Below are positions 53,657 through 62,631 of a stretch of 64,000 bases of DNA, in pieces. Source of the stretch: SZAS-79 sp963844255 (GTDB lineage: Bacteria > Pseudomonadota > Gammaproteobacteria > Burkholderiales > SG8-39); assembly GCA_963844255.1 (NCBI GenBank), contig CAWJNP010000003.1:124001-188000 (forward strand), in the 5' to 3' direction. Made by a program: the position numbers and the translations under genes. Each line of letters opens with the position of its first letter. Position 1 is the first letter of the stretch. The notes under the pieces are model-generated. The model was given only the letters and a program-made list of their open reading frames with translations, was not told the DNA's origin and made no database searches.

Positions 53657-53953
53657 CTAGCGCTTTTTACGTCCGCCGACCGCTTCCTTGAACGCCTGTC
53701 CGGGTGTGAAGGCAGGACACGTCCTGGCCGGAATCTTGATCTCCTTGCCATTGGCCGGACTGCGGCCCGACCGCGCCTGACGCGTACGGGCAAGAAAAGT
53801 ACCGAACCCCACGACAGTGACACGATTACCCTTGGCGACGCCGGCGACGACGGTCTCGAACAAGGCGTTCACGGCTTGTGCGGCGGAGGTCTTGCTGATG
53901 GCGGCAGCCTTCGCCACGGCTTCGGTCAGATCTGCCTTGCTCAGATTCGCCAT
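53657..53953 (-). CDS. HU-family DNA-binding protein
   Basis: A 98-residue HU/IHF-fold histone-like protein: MANLSKADLTEAVAKAAAIS at the dimer interface, the DNA-binding arm GFGTFLARTRQARSGRSPAN with RxGRxP-type tip, and a basic tail GGRKKR. The start at ATG 53953 follows GGGGAGGCGGATC. It is divergent from the coiled-coil gene at 54244. Confidence 0.92.
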   Translation of the reverse strand: MANLSKADLTEAVAKAAAISKTSAAQAVNALFETVVAGVAKGNRVTVVGFGTFLARTRQARSGRSPANGKEIKIPARTCPAFTPGQAFKEAVGGRKKR

Positions 53954-54243
53954 GGATCCGCCTCCCCGCGGTGCAATCAAGAATTCAGATGCGAATGATA
54001 TCGGCATCGCCATGCGCGCACAAATGACACAGTTCACACTCCGCCCAAACTTCGACCTCAGAAGGATGCAAGGTCCGCGGAATGCACGGCCGAGGGCGTC
54101 TCTGCAGGACCCTACCCGGCCCCGAAAGCGTGGTTGATCCGCGTCAATTGGCAATTGACCGGGAATCCGATGATGATTGTGCTGTCATATGTCGAAAGGC
54201 TTACCGCGCATCTACTTTCAACCCGCCCGCGCAAGGAGGACTT

Positions 54244-54537
54244 ATGAGCAAGCGTGATGAATACATCCTGAAAATGAAGGACCAGCTCGATCAGTGGAAC
54301 GCCGAGATCGCAAAATGGGAAAGCGAGGCCGGGGAGGTACAGGCCGGCGCCCGCGCGGAATACGACAAGGGCCTCGAAGCCTTGCGTGCGCAGCGCGAAA
54401 ATGCAATGCAGCGAATGCACCAGGTGCAGACTGCAGCCGGCGAGGCCTGGATGGAAATGGCCAAGGGCGCCGACGAAGCCTGGGCGCGCATGCGCGAGGC
54501 CTTCGAAAAGGCGAACGCGCGCTTTCACCAGAAGTAG
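54244..54537 (+). CDS. Small coiled-coil protein (stress-response type, unknown function)
   Basis: A 97-residue, almost entirely helical protein rich in Glu, Ala, Lys and Met (KMKDQLDQWNAEIAKWESEA, EYDKGLEALRAQRENAMQRM). The start ATG 54244 follows a near-perfect AAGGAGGA. Similar short coiled-coil proteins occur widely in Burkholderiales next to stress genes and are mostly uncharacterised. No membrane segment. It is alone between HU and the acyltransferase. Confidence 0.7.
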   Translation: MSKRDEYILKMKDQLDQWNAEIAKWESEAGEVQAGARAEYDKGLEALRAQRENAMQRMHQVQTAAGEAWMEMAKGADEAWARMREAFEKANARFHQK

Positions 54538-54798
54538 GCCTGCGAAAGTAACAGAAGGCCGTCCGAAACTGCGCTCACGCCGACTGTGCCGGTTGATTCT
54601 TAAACATTCTTTTCCTGAAGCCAAGCATTCGAGCCGGTTTCATGCCAGTTCGTGTATCGATAGCGATACACCTTCGGATCCACGAGAATCGACGCAGGAC
54701 AATACGCTGGATTTCCGAGCCAACAGAATTCGGCCCACAATCCGCACCGCTTGCGCTGCGCTGCCCTTCGCCCCTACCCTAGCCAAAGGGAGAAGGAA

Positions 54799-56211
54799 AT
54801 GCGCGACGTAGTAAGCGTACCGTTCGTGCTGTTCGTGCTCATGGCGGCGCTCGCGGGCTGGGCGCTGCTCGAGCACTTCGTGCTGCCGGTGTTGCGCTTT
54901 TTCGCCTCCTCCAGCGCCGAAAAGCTGATCGAGGAAGTCTCGACCCGGCTGAAGATCGGCATCCGCCCGTTCCAGCGCACCAAGCGCCGAGTGCTGATCG
55001 ACCGGCTGCTGTTCGACCCGCGGGTGCAGGAAGCGACCCGGGCCTTCGCCAAGAGCACCGACATCTCGATGGACCGCGCACAGGGGATCGTCGAGCGTTA
55101 TGCCAAGGAAACGGTGCCGGCGTTCAACGCCTACCTGTATTTCCGAATCGGCTACTGGATCGGGCGGCGCGTGGCGCAGACCCTCTACCGAGTGCGCCTG
55201 GGTTATGTCGACTCCGAAGGACTGGCGAAGATCGATCCTGACGCCACCGTCGTGTTCGTCATGAACCACCGCTCCAACATGGACTATGTACTGGCCGGCT
55301 ACCTCGCAGCCGACCAGGCGGCCTTGTCCTACGCAGTCGGCGAATGGGCGCGCATCTGGCCGCTATCGCACCTGATCCGGTCGATGGGCGCGTACTTCGT
55401 GCGGCGCAATTCCAAGGACGACCTCTACCGCAAGGTACTCGAGCGCTACATCGCGATGGCGACCGAGGCCGGCGTACCGCAGGCGGTTTTCCCCGAGGGT
55501 GGTCTGTCGCGCGACGGTCGCATGCGCGAGCCACGCCTCGGCGTGCTCGACTATATGATGCGCGGCTTCAAGCCCGACTCCGAGCGCGACGTGGTGTTCG
55601 TTCCGCTGGGCATCAACTACGACCGGGTGCTCGAGGACCGCACCCTGCTGCTTTCGATCAACCCCGAAGCCGTCAAGACCGGAAAAGGCACCGCGGCACT
55701 GGGCACCCTGCGCTTTGTCTGGCGCAACCTGCGCCTGCTGCTGAAAAGCGAGTGGCACCGCTTCGGCTATGCCTGCGTCAACTTCGGCTCGCCGGTGTCG
55801 ATGCGCGCCTGGTCTGCCGAGCGCGGGATCGACTTTTCGAAGCTTGCGCGCGAGGAGCGCCAGGTGCGCATGGCCGAACTCGGGCGCCATCTGATGGACG
55901 CCGTCGGCCGGGTGGTTCCGGTACTGCCTGTCCCGCTGATGGCAACCGTCTTCGTCCGCCATTCCGGGCGCGGCCTCTCCGTTCTGGAGCTCAAGGCCGA
56001 CATCGAGAAGATCCTCGACAACCTGGACGCCGCCGGCGCACATGTCTACGTGCCGCGCCGCGATCTGGACTACGCGCTCGACGTAGGCCTGCGCATGCTG
56101 CTCCTGCGCCACCTCGTCGACGAGTACGAAGGCCTGTATTCGGCGCGCCTGGAGGAACTGCCGGTCCTGCGCTACTACGCCAATTCGATTGCGCACCTGA
56201 CCGGCGGCTGA
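54799..56211 (+). CDS. PlsB-like 1-acylglycerol-3-phosphate acyltransferase
   Basis: A 470-residue membrane-associated acyltransferase. One N-terminal transmembrane helix (about 6-26); the catalytic HX4D motif is NHRSNMD with His157 and Asp162; the glycerol-phosphate site is FPEGG (231-235) after GAYFVRRNSKDD. It is shorter than E. coli PlsB (about 800) but longer than PlsC (about 250), so the exact substrate is uncertain. The start at ATG 54799 follows AGGGAGAAGGA. The selD fusion starts 66 bases downstream. Confidence 0.85.
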   Translation: MRDVVSVPFVLFVLMAALAGWALLEHFVLPVLRFFASSSAEKLIEEVSTRLKIGIRPFQRTKRRVLIDRLLFDPRVQEATRAFAKSTDISMDRAQGIVERYAKETVPAFNAYLYFRIGYWIGRRVAQTLYRVRLGYVDSEGLAKIDPDATVVFVMNHRSNMDYVLAGYLAADQAALSYAVGEWARIWPLSHLIRSMGAYFVRRNSKDDLYRKVLERYIAMATEAGVPQAVFPEGGLSRDGRMREPRLGVLDYMMRGFKPDSERDVVFVPLGINYDRVLEDRTLLLSINPEAVKTGKGTAALGTLRFVWRNLRLLLKSEWHRFGYACVNFGSPVSMRAWSAERGIDFSKLAREERQVRMAELGRHLMDAVGRVVPVLPVPLMATVFVRHSGRGLSVLELKADIEKILDNLDAAGAHVYVPRRDLDYALDVGLRMLLLRHLVDEYEGLYSARLEELPVLRYYANSIAHLTGG

Positions 56212-56277
56212 GCCACCGGGACGCGATTCGTCCTCTATCATTCGCCTTTCGCCGTTTTCGGCTTCAAAGGGCAGGCA

Positions 56278-58561
56278 ATGCAATCGCCGGATCAACCCGT
56301 ACTGCGCGACATCGTCCTCGTCGGGGGCGGACACAGCCACGTGGTGGTACTCAAGAAGTTCGGCATGCAGCGCGTGCCCGGTGTGCGCCTGACGGTGATC
56401 TGCCGGGACACGCACACGCCCTACTCCGGGATGCTGCCCGGCTACATCTCCGGGCATTACAGCTATGACGAAGTCCACATCGATCTGCGCACCCTGGCCG
56501 AATTCGCCGGGGCGCGCTTCTTTCGCGACGAAGCGATCGGCCTGGATCGCGCCTCAGGACGCGTGCTGTGCCGCAACCGCCCTCCCGTGCCCTACGACTG
56601 CCTGTCGATCAACATCGGCTCCACACCGCGGCTGGACAATGTCGAAGGCGCATCCGCGCACGTTGTGCCGGTCAAGCCGATCAATGGTTTCAATGCGCTC
56701 TGGCTTGCCCTGCTCGAGCGGGTGCGCGTCCATCCCGGACCGACGCGCATTGCCGTGGTTGGCGGCGGCGCAGGCGGCGTCGAACTCGCGCTATCGATGC
56801 AGTACCGGCTGCGCAACGAGCTGCGCGCGCTCGGCCGCGACCCGGACGAGCTCGAAATCCACCTGCTGACGCGCGACGCGCACATCCTTCCCACGCATAA
56901 CGCCGCGGTGCGCTCGAGCTTCGCGCACGTGCTGGCCGGGCGCGGGGTGGTGATGCATTTGAATGCAGATGTGCGGCGCGTGACAGCCAACCGCCTAGAG
57001 ACCGCAGGCGGTGAGTCGCTGACCGCGGACGAAATCGTCTGGGTGACCCGGGCGGGCGGCGCGCCCTGGCTGCGCGAGACGGGCCTGGCGCTGGATGCCG
57101 ATGGCTTCATCCAGGTGACCGACACGCTGCAGACCGTCACCGACCCGGACGTGTTCGCGGCCGGCGACATCGCCGCGATGGTCAACCATCCGCGCGAAAA
57201 GGCTGGCGTGTTTGCGGTACGGCAGGGCGCACCGCTCGCGCGCAACCTGCGCCTTGCTGTAGAAGGCGCGTCGTTGCGCCCCTACCATCCGCAGCGCAGC
57301 TGGCTTGCGCTGATCAGCACCGGCGACCGGTACGCCGTCGCTTCCCGCGGAGGGCTCAAGTTCCAGGGTGCCTGGGTCTGGCAGCTGGAAGGACTGGATC
57401 GACCGGCGCTTCATGGCCAAGTTCACCGACCTGCCACCGATGGACGCAAAGGCGATGGGCACGCCCGCACCCTCCCCGGTGAAGCTCGACACGGAGGAAG
57501 CCGCGCAGGCGATCTCCGCGATTGCGATGCGCTGCGGCGGCTGCGGCGCCAAGGTCGGGGCTACCGTGCTTTCCCGTGCTCTCGGGGCGCTGCATCCGGT
57601 GGATCGTCCCGACGTGCTGATCGGCCTGCATGCGCCCGACGACGCGGCGGTCGTGCGCGTGCCGCCGGGCAAGGCGATGGTGCACAGCGTGGATTTCTTC
57701 CGCGCCTTCATCGACGATCCCTATGTATTCGGACGGGTCGCCGCAAACCATGCACTCGGCGACATCTTCGCCATGGGCGCCGAGGCGCAATCGGCCACCG
57801 CCGTCGTCACCGTGCCTTCGGGCCTGGAATCGAAGGTCGAGGATGTACTGTTCCAGATGATGTCGGGCGCGATCGAGGTGCTGAACAAAGCCAACTGCGC
57901 GCTGGTCGGGGGACACACCGGCGAAGGCCGCGAACTGGCGCTGGGCTTTGCGGTCAATGGACTGATCGACGAGGACATGCACGCCGTGTTGAGAAAGGGC
58001 GGCATGCATCCCGGCGATATGCTGATCCTCACCAAGCCGATCGGTACCGGCACGCTGTTCGCAGCGCATGCGCTCCTGAAAACCCGCGGCCGATGGATCG
58101 ACGCGGCGCTCGACTCGATGTGCCAGTCGAACCGTCTGGGTGCGCAGTGCCTGCGCGAACACGACGCCACCGCCTGCACGGACCTCACGGGCTTCGGCCT
58201 GCTTGGGCACCTGGTCGAAATGACGCGGCCTTCCGGCGTGGATGCGGAACTGAACCTTTCGGCGCTGCCGGTGCTCGACGGTGCGGAGGAAACCGCCGCT
58301 GCCGGAATCCTGAGTTCATTGCAGCCTGCCAACGTACGGCTGCGCCGCGCTCTGCGAAATCAGGAGGCCATGGTCCGGCACCCACGGTACCCCCTGTTGT
58401 TCGATCCGCAGACCGCGGGCGGACTGCTGGCCAGCGTGCCGGCCGAGCGTGCTGCGGCTTGTGTTGCGGCGCTGCGCGCCCTTGGTTACGTGCACACGGC
58501 TGTAATCGGCCGGGTTCTTCCGCAGGGCGATGCGCTGGCGCCGATCGCACTCACGCCGTGA
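56278..58561 (+). CDS. selD: Pyridine nucleotide-disulfide oxidoreductase fused to selenide, water dikinase SelD (frameshift at the domain junction)
   Basis: The N-terminal domain (residues 1-368) is an FAD/NAD(P) oxidoreductase of the NDH-2 type: DIVLVGGGHSHVVVLKKFG, RIAVVGGGAGGVELALSMQY, DVFAAGDIAAMV. The C-terminal domain is SelD, which makes selenophosphate from selenide and ATP: RCGGCGAKVGATV with the catalytic Cys and Lys, HAPDDAAVVRV, and LTGFGLLGHLVEM. Such fusions are known in proteobacteria as one reading frame. Here an extra C at 57385 (CAGCTGG for CAGTGG) shifts the frame exactly between the domains; removing it gives about 760 residues. The active-site position has Cys, not selenocysteine. 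The organism thus probably uses selenium. Confidence 0.88.
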
Positions 58562-58574
58562 TGGTCGAAAACAG

Positions 58575-60044
58575 TCAGCGCGTCTCTGGCGCAGCGGGAA
58601 TAGCGGCGGGCGGGGTGGCCGCCGGTCCTTCGCCACGCGGCTGCACATCCATTTGCAGTCCGTCGTCCTCGCGGATCTCGATCTGCTGATTCGGATTGGG
58701 CGGCGGCTCCTTGTCGAGAAAGCCCGTCACCATGCCCGGCCAATAGATGATGGTGGCCACAAGGATGATCTGCAGCACCACCCAGGGGATCGCACCCCAG
58801 TAGATGTCAGAACTCTTCACTTCCTTGGGCGCGATGCCGCGCAGGTAAAACAGGGCGAAACCAAATGGCGGATGCATGAACGAGGTCTGCATGTTGGCCC
58901 CGAGCAGAACGCCGAACCAGATCAGGTCGATGCCCAGCTTGGTCGCCACCGGCGCGAGCAACGGGATGATGATGAAGGCGATCTCGAAGAAGTCGAGGAA
59001 GAACGCGAGCACAAATACGAACGCGTTCACGAATATCAGAAATCCGGTGGCGCCTCCAGGCAAGTCGAGAAGCATGTGTTCGATCCATGCGTCCCCGTCG
59101 ACACCGCGGAAGACCAATGTAAATACACTCGAGCCGACCAGGATGAATATCACCATCGCAGTAATGCGCATGGTCGAATCCATGCCCTGCCACATGAGCG
59201 ACCAGGTCAGGCGCCGGTGCATTGCCGCCAGCGCGATTGCCCCTACCGCGCCCATGGCCCCGCCTTCGGTCGGCGTCGCAAGGCCCATCAGGATGGTGCC
59301 AAGGACGAGGAAGATCAGCACGATCGAAGGGATCATCCCCCACAGACATTTGATGATCAGCTCGCGGCCGCTCATGGTGCGCGCCTCGGGGGGAAGCGCC
59401 GGCATGGCCTTCGGTTTTACGATGCTCAGAATGAGTATGTAGGCGCAGAACAGCAGCACCTGCACGATTGAGGGACCAATCGCCCCGGCATACATGTCCC
59501 CGACCGATTTGCTCAGCACGTCGGCGAGAACAATCAGTACCAGTGAGGGGGGAATCAGCTGGGTGATCGTTCCCGACGCGGCGATCACGCCGGTAGCGAG
59601 GCGCATGTCGTAGCCGTAACGCATCATGATGGGCAGCGAGATCATGCCCATGGCGATGACCGATGCGGCGACGGTTCCGGTAATCGCACCGAGGATGGCA
59701 CCCACGATGATCACCGCGTAGGCAAGACCGCCGCGCACCGGTCCGAACAGCTGGCCCATGCTGTCCAGCATGTCCTCGGCCAGACCGCATCGCTCGAGCA
59801 CCGCACCCATGAAGGTAAAGAACGGAATCGACAACAGGAGGTCGTTCGCCATGATGCCGAAGATGCGCTCGGGCATCGCCTGCATCAGTGCGAAGGTGAA
59901 ATAGCCGTGCTCAATCGCAATAAAGCCGAAGAACATGCCCACCGCCGCGAGAGAAAACGCCACCGGATAGCCGATCAGCATGAACACGATCAGTCCGCCG
60001 AACATCAGCGGCGGCATCCAGGCCAGGGGAATCATCGACATCAT
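58575..60044 (-). CDS. dctM: TRAP transporter large permease subunit (DctM family)
   Basis: A 489-residue permease with about 12-13 transmembrane helices: MFGGLIVFMLIGYPVAFSLA, FMGAVLERCGLAEDML, GAILGAITGTVAASVIAMG, ATPTEGGAMGAVGA. It drives sodium-coupled uptake of organic acids. A Pro-rich soluble tail of about 45 residues follows the last helix, longer than usual. The start ATG 60044 overlaps the dctQ stop (ATGATG). Confidence 0.92.
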   Translation of the reverse strand: MMSMIPLAWMPPLMFGGLIVFMLIGYPVAFSLAAVGMFFGFIAIEHGYFTFALMQAMPERIFGIMANDLLLSIPFFTFMGAVLERCGLAEDMLDSMGQLFGPVRGGLAYAVIIVGAILGAITGTVAASVIAMGMISLPIMMRYGYDMRLATGVIAASGTITQLIPPSLVLIVLADVLSKSVGDMYAGAIGPSIVQVLLFCAYILILSIVKPKAMPALPPEARTMSGRELIIKCLWGMIPSIVLIFLVLGTILMGLATPTEGGAMGAVGAIALAAMHRRLTWSLMWQGMDSTMRITAMVIFILVGSSVFTLVFRGVDGDAWIEHMLLDLPGGATGFLIFVNAFVFVLAFFLDFFEIAFIIIPLLAPVATKLGIDLIWFGVLLGANMQTSFMHPPFGFALFYLRGIAPKEVKSSDIYWGAIPWVVLQIILVATIIYWPGMVTGFLDKEPPPNPNQQIEIREDDGLQMDVQPRGEGPAATPPAAIPAAPETR

Positions 60045-60580
60045 TGCATCGGCCTCTCGTAATGCACGTCGGTTGCGAGATCGCCGGTGAGCATGGCCGC
60101 ACGCTTGATTACCTCGGACAGGCCCTGAAGGGTCAGCAGCCAGAAGCCGAGCGGCAGGAAGATCTTGATCGGCCATCGAACGAGGCCGCCCGCGTTGCTC
60201 GACATCTCGTTACCAGCCCACGAGTTGTAGAACACCGGCCAGGACAGCCAGCCGATCATCGACATCGCGGGCAGGAGAAAGAAGATACCGCCGAGCAGAT
60301 CGATCCAGACCTGCGTACGGGTCGACATGCTGCCGTAGAAGATATCCACTCGCACATGTTCGTTGCGCTTGAGGGTGTACGAGGTGCCGAGCATGAACAT
60401 GGCGCCGAACATGTACCACTGGATTTCCAGCCAGCCATTCGAGCTGACGCTGATCGTATAGCGGCTGAATGCGTTACCGGCGCTGATCAGGCAGGACAGC
60501 AGTACAAGCCAGGTCGCCACCAGTCCGAGGCGAAAATTGAGCAAATCAATCCAGCTGCTCAGGCGGAGCAGAGCCTTCAT
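60041..60580 (-). CDS. dctQ: TRAP transporter small permease subunit (DctQ family)
   Basis: A 179-residue four-helix membrane protein: LGLVATWLVLLSCLISAGNA, WYMFGAMFMLGTSYTLKRNE, HVRVDIFYG and LPLGFWLLTLQGLSEVIKRA. Start ATG 60580 behind GGGAGAAATGG. It couples to DctM. No DctP receptor gene lies upstream; the next genes belong to other families. Confidence 0.9.
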   Translation of the reverse strand: MKALLRLSSWIDLLNFRLGLVATWLVLLSCLISAGNAFSRYTISVSSNGWLEIQWYMFGAMFMLGTSYTLKRNEHVRVDIFYGSMSTRTQVWIDLLGGIFFLLPAMSMIGWLSWPVFYNSWAGNEMSSNAGGLVRWPIKIFLPLGFWLLTLQGLSEVIKRAAMLTGDLATDVHYERPMQ

Positions 60581-60687
60581 CCATTTCTCCCGGGGTTGCC
60601 GCGACGACTCCGCTGGCGGGCGTGATTCTAACCGGTCGGTGCGGAAAGGGCGCGCAAGTTCGCCCCACCGAATTTGCAAGCCGGTTG

Positions 60688-61472
60688 TCAGACGATCGCA
60701 GCTGCCTGATGGCTGCCACGCACTTCGAAGCCGTCGCTGCGTGCGGCGAAGTAGAGCCGGTTCGCATCCTTCGGTCCGAGTACGGTGGTTGCAGAAATTC
60801 CCGCCTCGCGCCGCCGCGCCGACCTGCTCAGGCTCTCAGATAGATTGCGGCGCCCAGCCAGGAAAAGAACGCCGGCTGGTCGGTGCGGAAACCGGCGCGC
60901 GCGAGACCTTCGGAAAGCGATTCGCGCTCGAAATCCACCGGTGCAAACGTCAGCGCCCGCGGCACTGCCATCCCCATCTCGGCCAGTCGCGCTCGTTTCC
61001 AGGCCTGAGTGGCGGGATGGTCGATCTCGAAGATTCGCAACAGGTGCTCGGGATACTGGTTGCGCCAGGCAAAGGTATCCAGCCCGGCACCGAGCACCAC
61101 GTACTGGCGCACGCCGCGCGCCAACGCGGCCCGAAAGCGATCGTCCGCATATCGGCTGCGCAGCACCATGCCCGCGCGCAGCCCGCGCGTGCGTGCCTCC
61201 TGATATTTCGCCAGCCCGGCACGCAGTTCGGTCTCCGCTCCGGGTCCGAGGATGCGAATCGCATAGGGATCGTGGAGCACGCGCGGGTATTCCAGGATCT
61301 GGTGTACGGCACGCAGTTTCGCGGCGCCCAGCGCTGTCGAACTCGGTGCGCCGGTGTCCATACGCTCGGCCGCGTGCGCGACACGCCCGAAGGCCGCGAG
61401 CCCGGCGCTTGCGGTCAGTGATGATGCGCACGCCAGAAACCGGCGCCGTTGCGCGCCCATGTCGTCACTCAT
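60688..61472 (-). pseudogene. LCMT-family SAM-dependent methyltransferase, degraded, with Tat-like signal
   Basis: The frame starts at ATG 61472, overlapping the DUF1501 stop (ATGA). It opens with a twin-arginine-like signal (RRRFLACASSLTASAG), then typical LCMT sequence: ILEYPRVLHDPYAIRILGPG, VVLGAGLDTFAWRNQ, FEIDHPATQAWKRARL, FFSWLGAAIYL. It stops at 60828 after 214 residues. The usual LCMT C-terminus, LGPKDANRLYFAARSDGFEV, appears in a different frame and ends at 60688. About 70 residues expected between the two parts are missing. This looks like an internal deletion with loss of frame, so a pseudogene or a mis-assembly. An exported methyltransferase would be odd even when intact. Confidence 0.65.
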
Positions 61473-62623
61473 GCCTTGAGCAATTCCAGTAGGGGAAATT
61501 GCTCGTTCAGCACACGGACAGAAGGCACACCCCACCAGCGCTCCAGCGCGGTCGCGTACAGGCTGCGGAAATCCATTGCGTGTACGAGATTTCCGCCTTC
61601 CAGCCGGTCGAGGCGCGGCGCCTCGCCGTAGAGCCCGCCGCGCACCCGCCCACCGGTGACGAAATGCGCCGCCACGGTGCCATGGTCGGTGCCATTGGAA
61701 TTGTTCTCCTGCGGCCGTCGGCCGAATTCGGCGTAGGTCATCAGCAGCGTCGAATCCCAGCGGCCGGTCTCGACGAGCGCACTCTTCAGCGCAGCGATCC
61801 CTTCGGCCAGCTCGCCCAGCAGTCGCGTATGAAAGACAGTCTGGTTCTGATGCGTGTCAAAACCGTTCAGGCTGATGCGCAGCACGGCCACGCCCGCCGG
61901 ATTCGCCGCGAGCTGCGCCGCGGTGCGAACCGCGCTGCCGAAAGGGGTTTTGGGAAATTCCGTACGCAGAGCGATGTCCGGGTTGAGGTGCGCCGCGGCC
62001 TGATGGATGTCGCCCTGCACCTTGAGGATATGGTTCAGCGCCGCGTTGCCGCGTTGTGCGCCGCTTCCGGCGAGCCTGGCCTGGCGCAGAAACTGGTCGG
62101 TGTCGTTCAGCGCGATCGCCCGCGTGCCACCGCCCGCCAGCGGACCCAGCTCGTTTGAGCCCACCACCACGCCGTCGGCGGCGAACGCCACGGGCACCGG
62201 CCGCGCGGCAAATGCACGCGCGAGCCAGCCCTGTTGCAGGGTCTCTGCCGATTTCGACGCGGTGTCCCAGATCTCGATCGAGCGGAAATGCGACAGGTTC
62301 GGCTGCGGATAGCCGACGCCCTGCACGATCGCCAGTTCGCCCGCACGCCAGAGCGCAACCAGTGGCTGAAGCGCCGGATGCAGCCCGGTATGCGCGTCGA
62401 GCTGCAGCACCTCGTCCCTGCGCACTGCAAGGCGCGGGCGCAAGTCGTAGTAGGCCGGATCCGCATACGGCACCACGGCATTCAGGCTGTCGTTACCGCC
62501 CTTCAATTCGACGAGGATCAGCAACCGTCGATAGCCTGTGGACTCCTGCGCAAACGCCAGACGCGGAAGCCAGAGCGCACCAAGGCTCGCAGCGCCGATC
62601 GAAAGGAAGTCCCTGCGCTTCAT
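61469..62623 (-). CDS. DUF1501 domain protein, Tat-exported
   Basis: A 384-residue protein with a twin-arginine signal (MKRRDFLSIGAASLGALWL, cleavage near AFAQ). The body carries the DUF1501 features LLILVELKGGNDSLNAVVPY, HFRSIEIWDTAS, LNGFDTHQNQ, MTYAEFGRRPQENNSNGTDH and FVTGGRVRGGLYG. This belongs to the alkaline phosphatase-like/sulfatase-like superfamily; function is unknown. It is almost always paired with DUF1800, as here (8 bases apart). Confidence 0.9.
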   Translation of the reverse strand: MKRRDFLSIGAASLGALWLPRLAFAQESTGYRRLLILVELKGGNDSLNAVVPYADPAYYDLRPRLAVRRDEVLQLDAHTGLHPALQPLVALWRAGELAIVQGVGYPQPNLSHFRSIEIWDTASKSAETLQQGWLARAFAARPVPVAFAADGVVVGSNELGPLAGGGTRAIALNDTDQFLRQARLAGSGAQRGNAALNHILKVQGDIHQAAAHLNPDIALRTEFPKTPFGSAVRTAAQLAANPAGVAVLRISLNGFDTHQNQTVFHTRLLGELAEGIAALKSALVETGRWDSTLLMTYAEFGRRPQENNSNGTDHGTVAAHFVTGGRVRGGLYGEAPRLDRLEGGNLVHAMDFRSLYATALERWWGVPSVRVLNEQFPLLELLKA

Positions 62624-62631
62624 GTGCCCGC

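Noticed and set aside
57530..57570. Selenocysteine codon in SelD
   Set aside because: The active-site codon is a normal Cys codon in RCGGCGAK; no UGA or SECIS-like element is needed.
56278..58689. An 803-codon frame over the oxidoreductase and SelD region
   Set aside because: After about residue 369 it is low-complexity Arg/Gly sequence; the SelD domain lies in a different frame.
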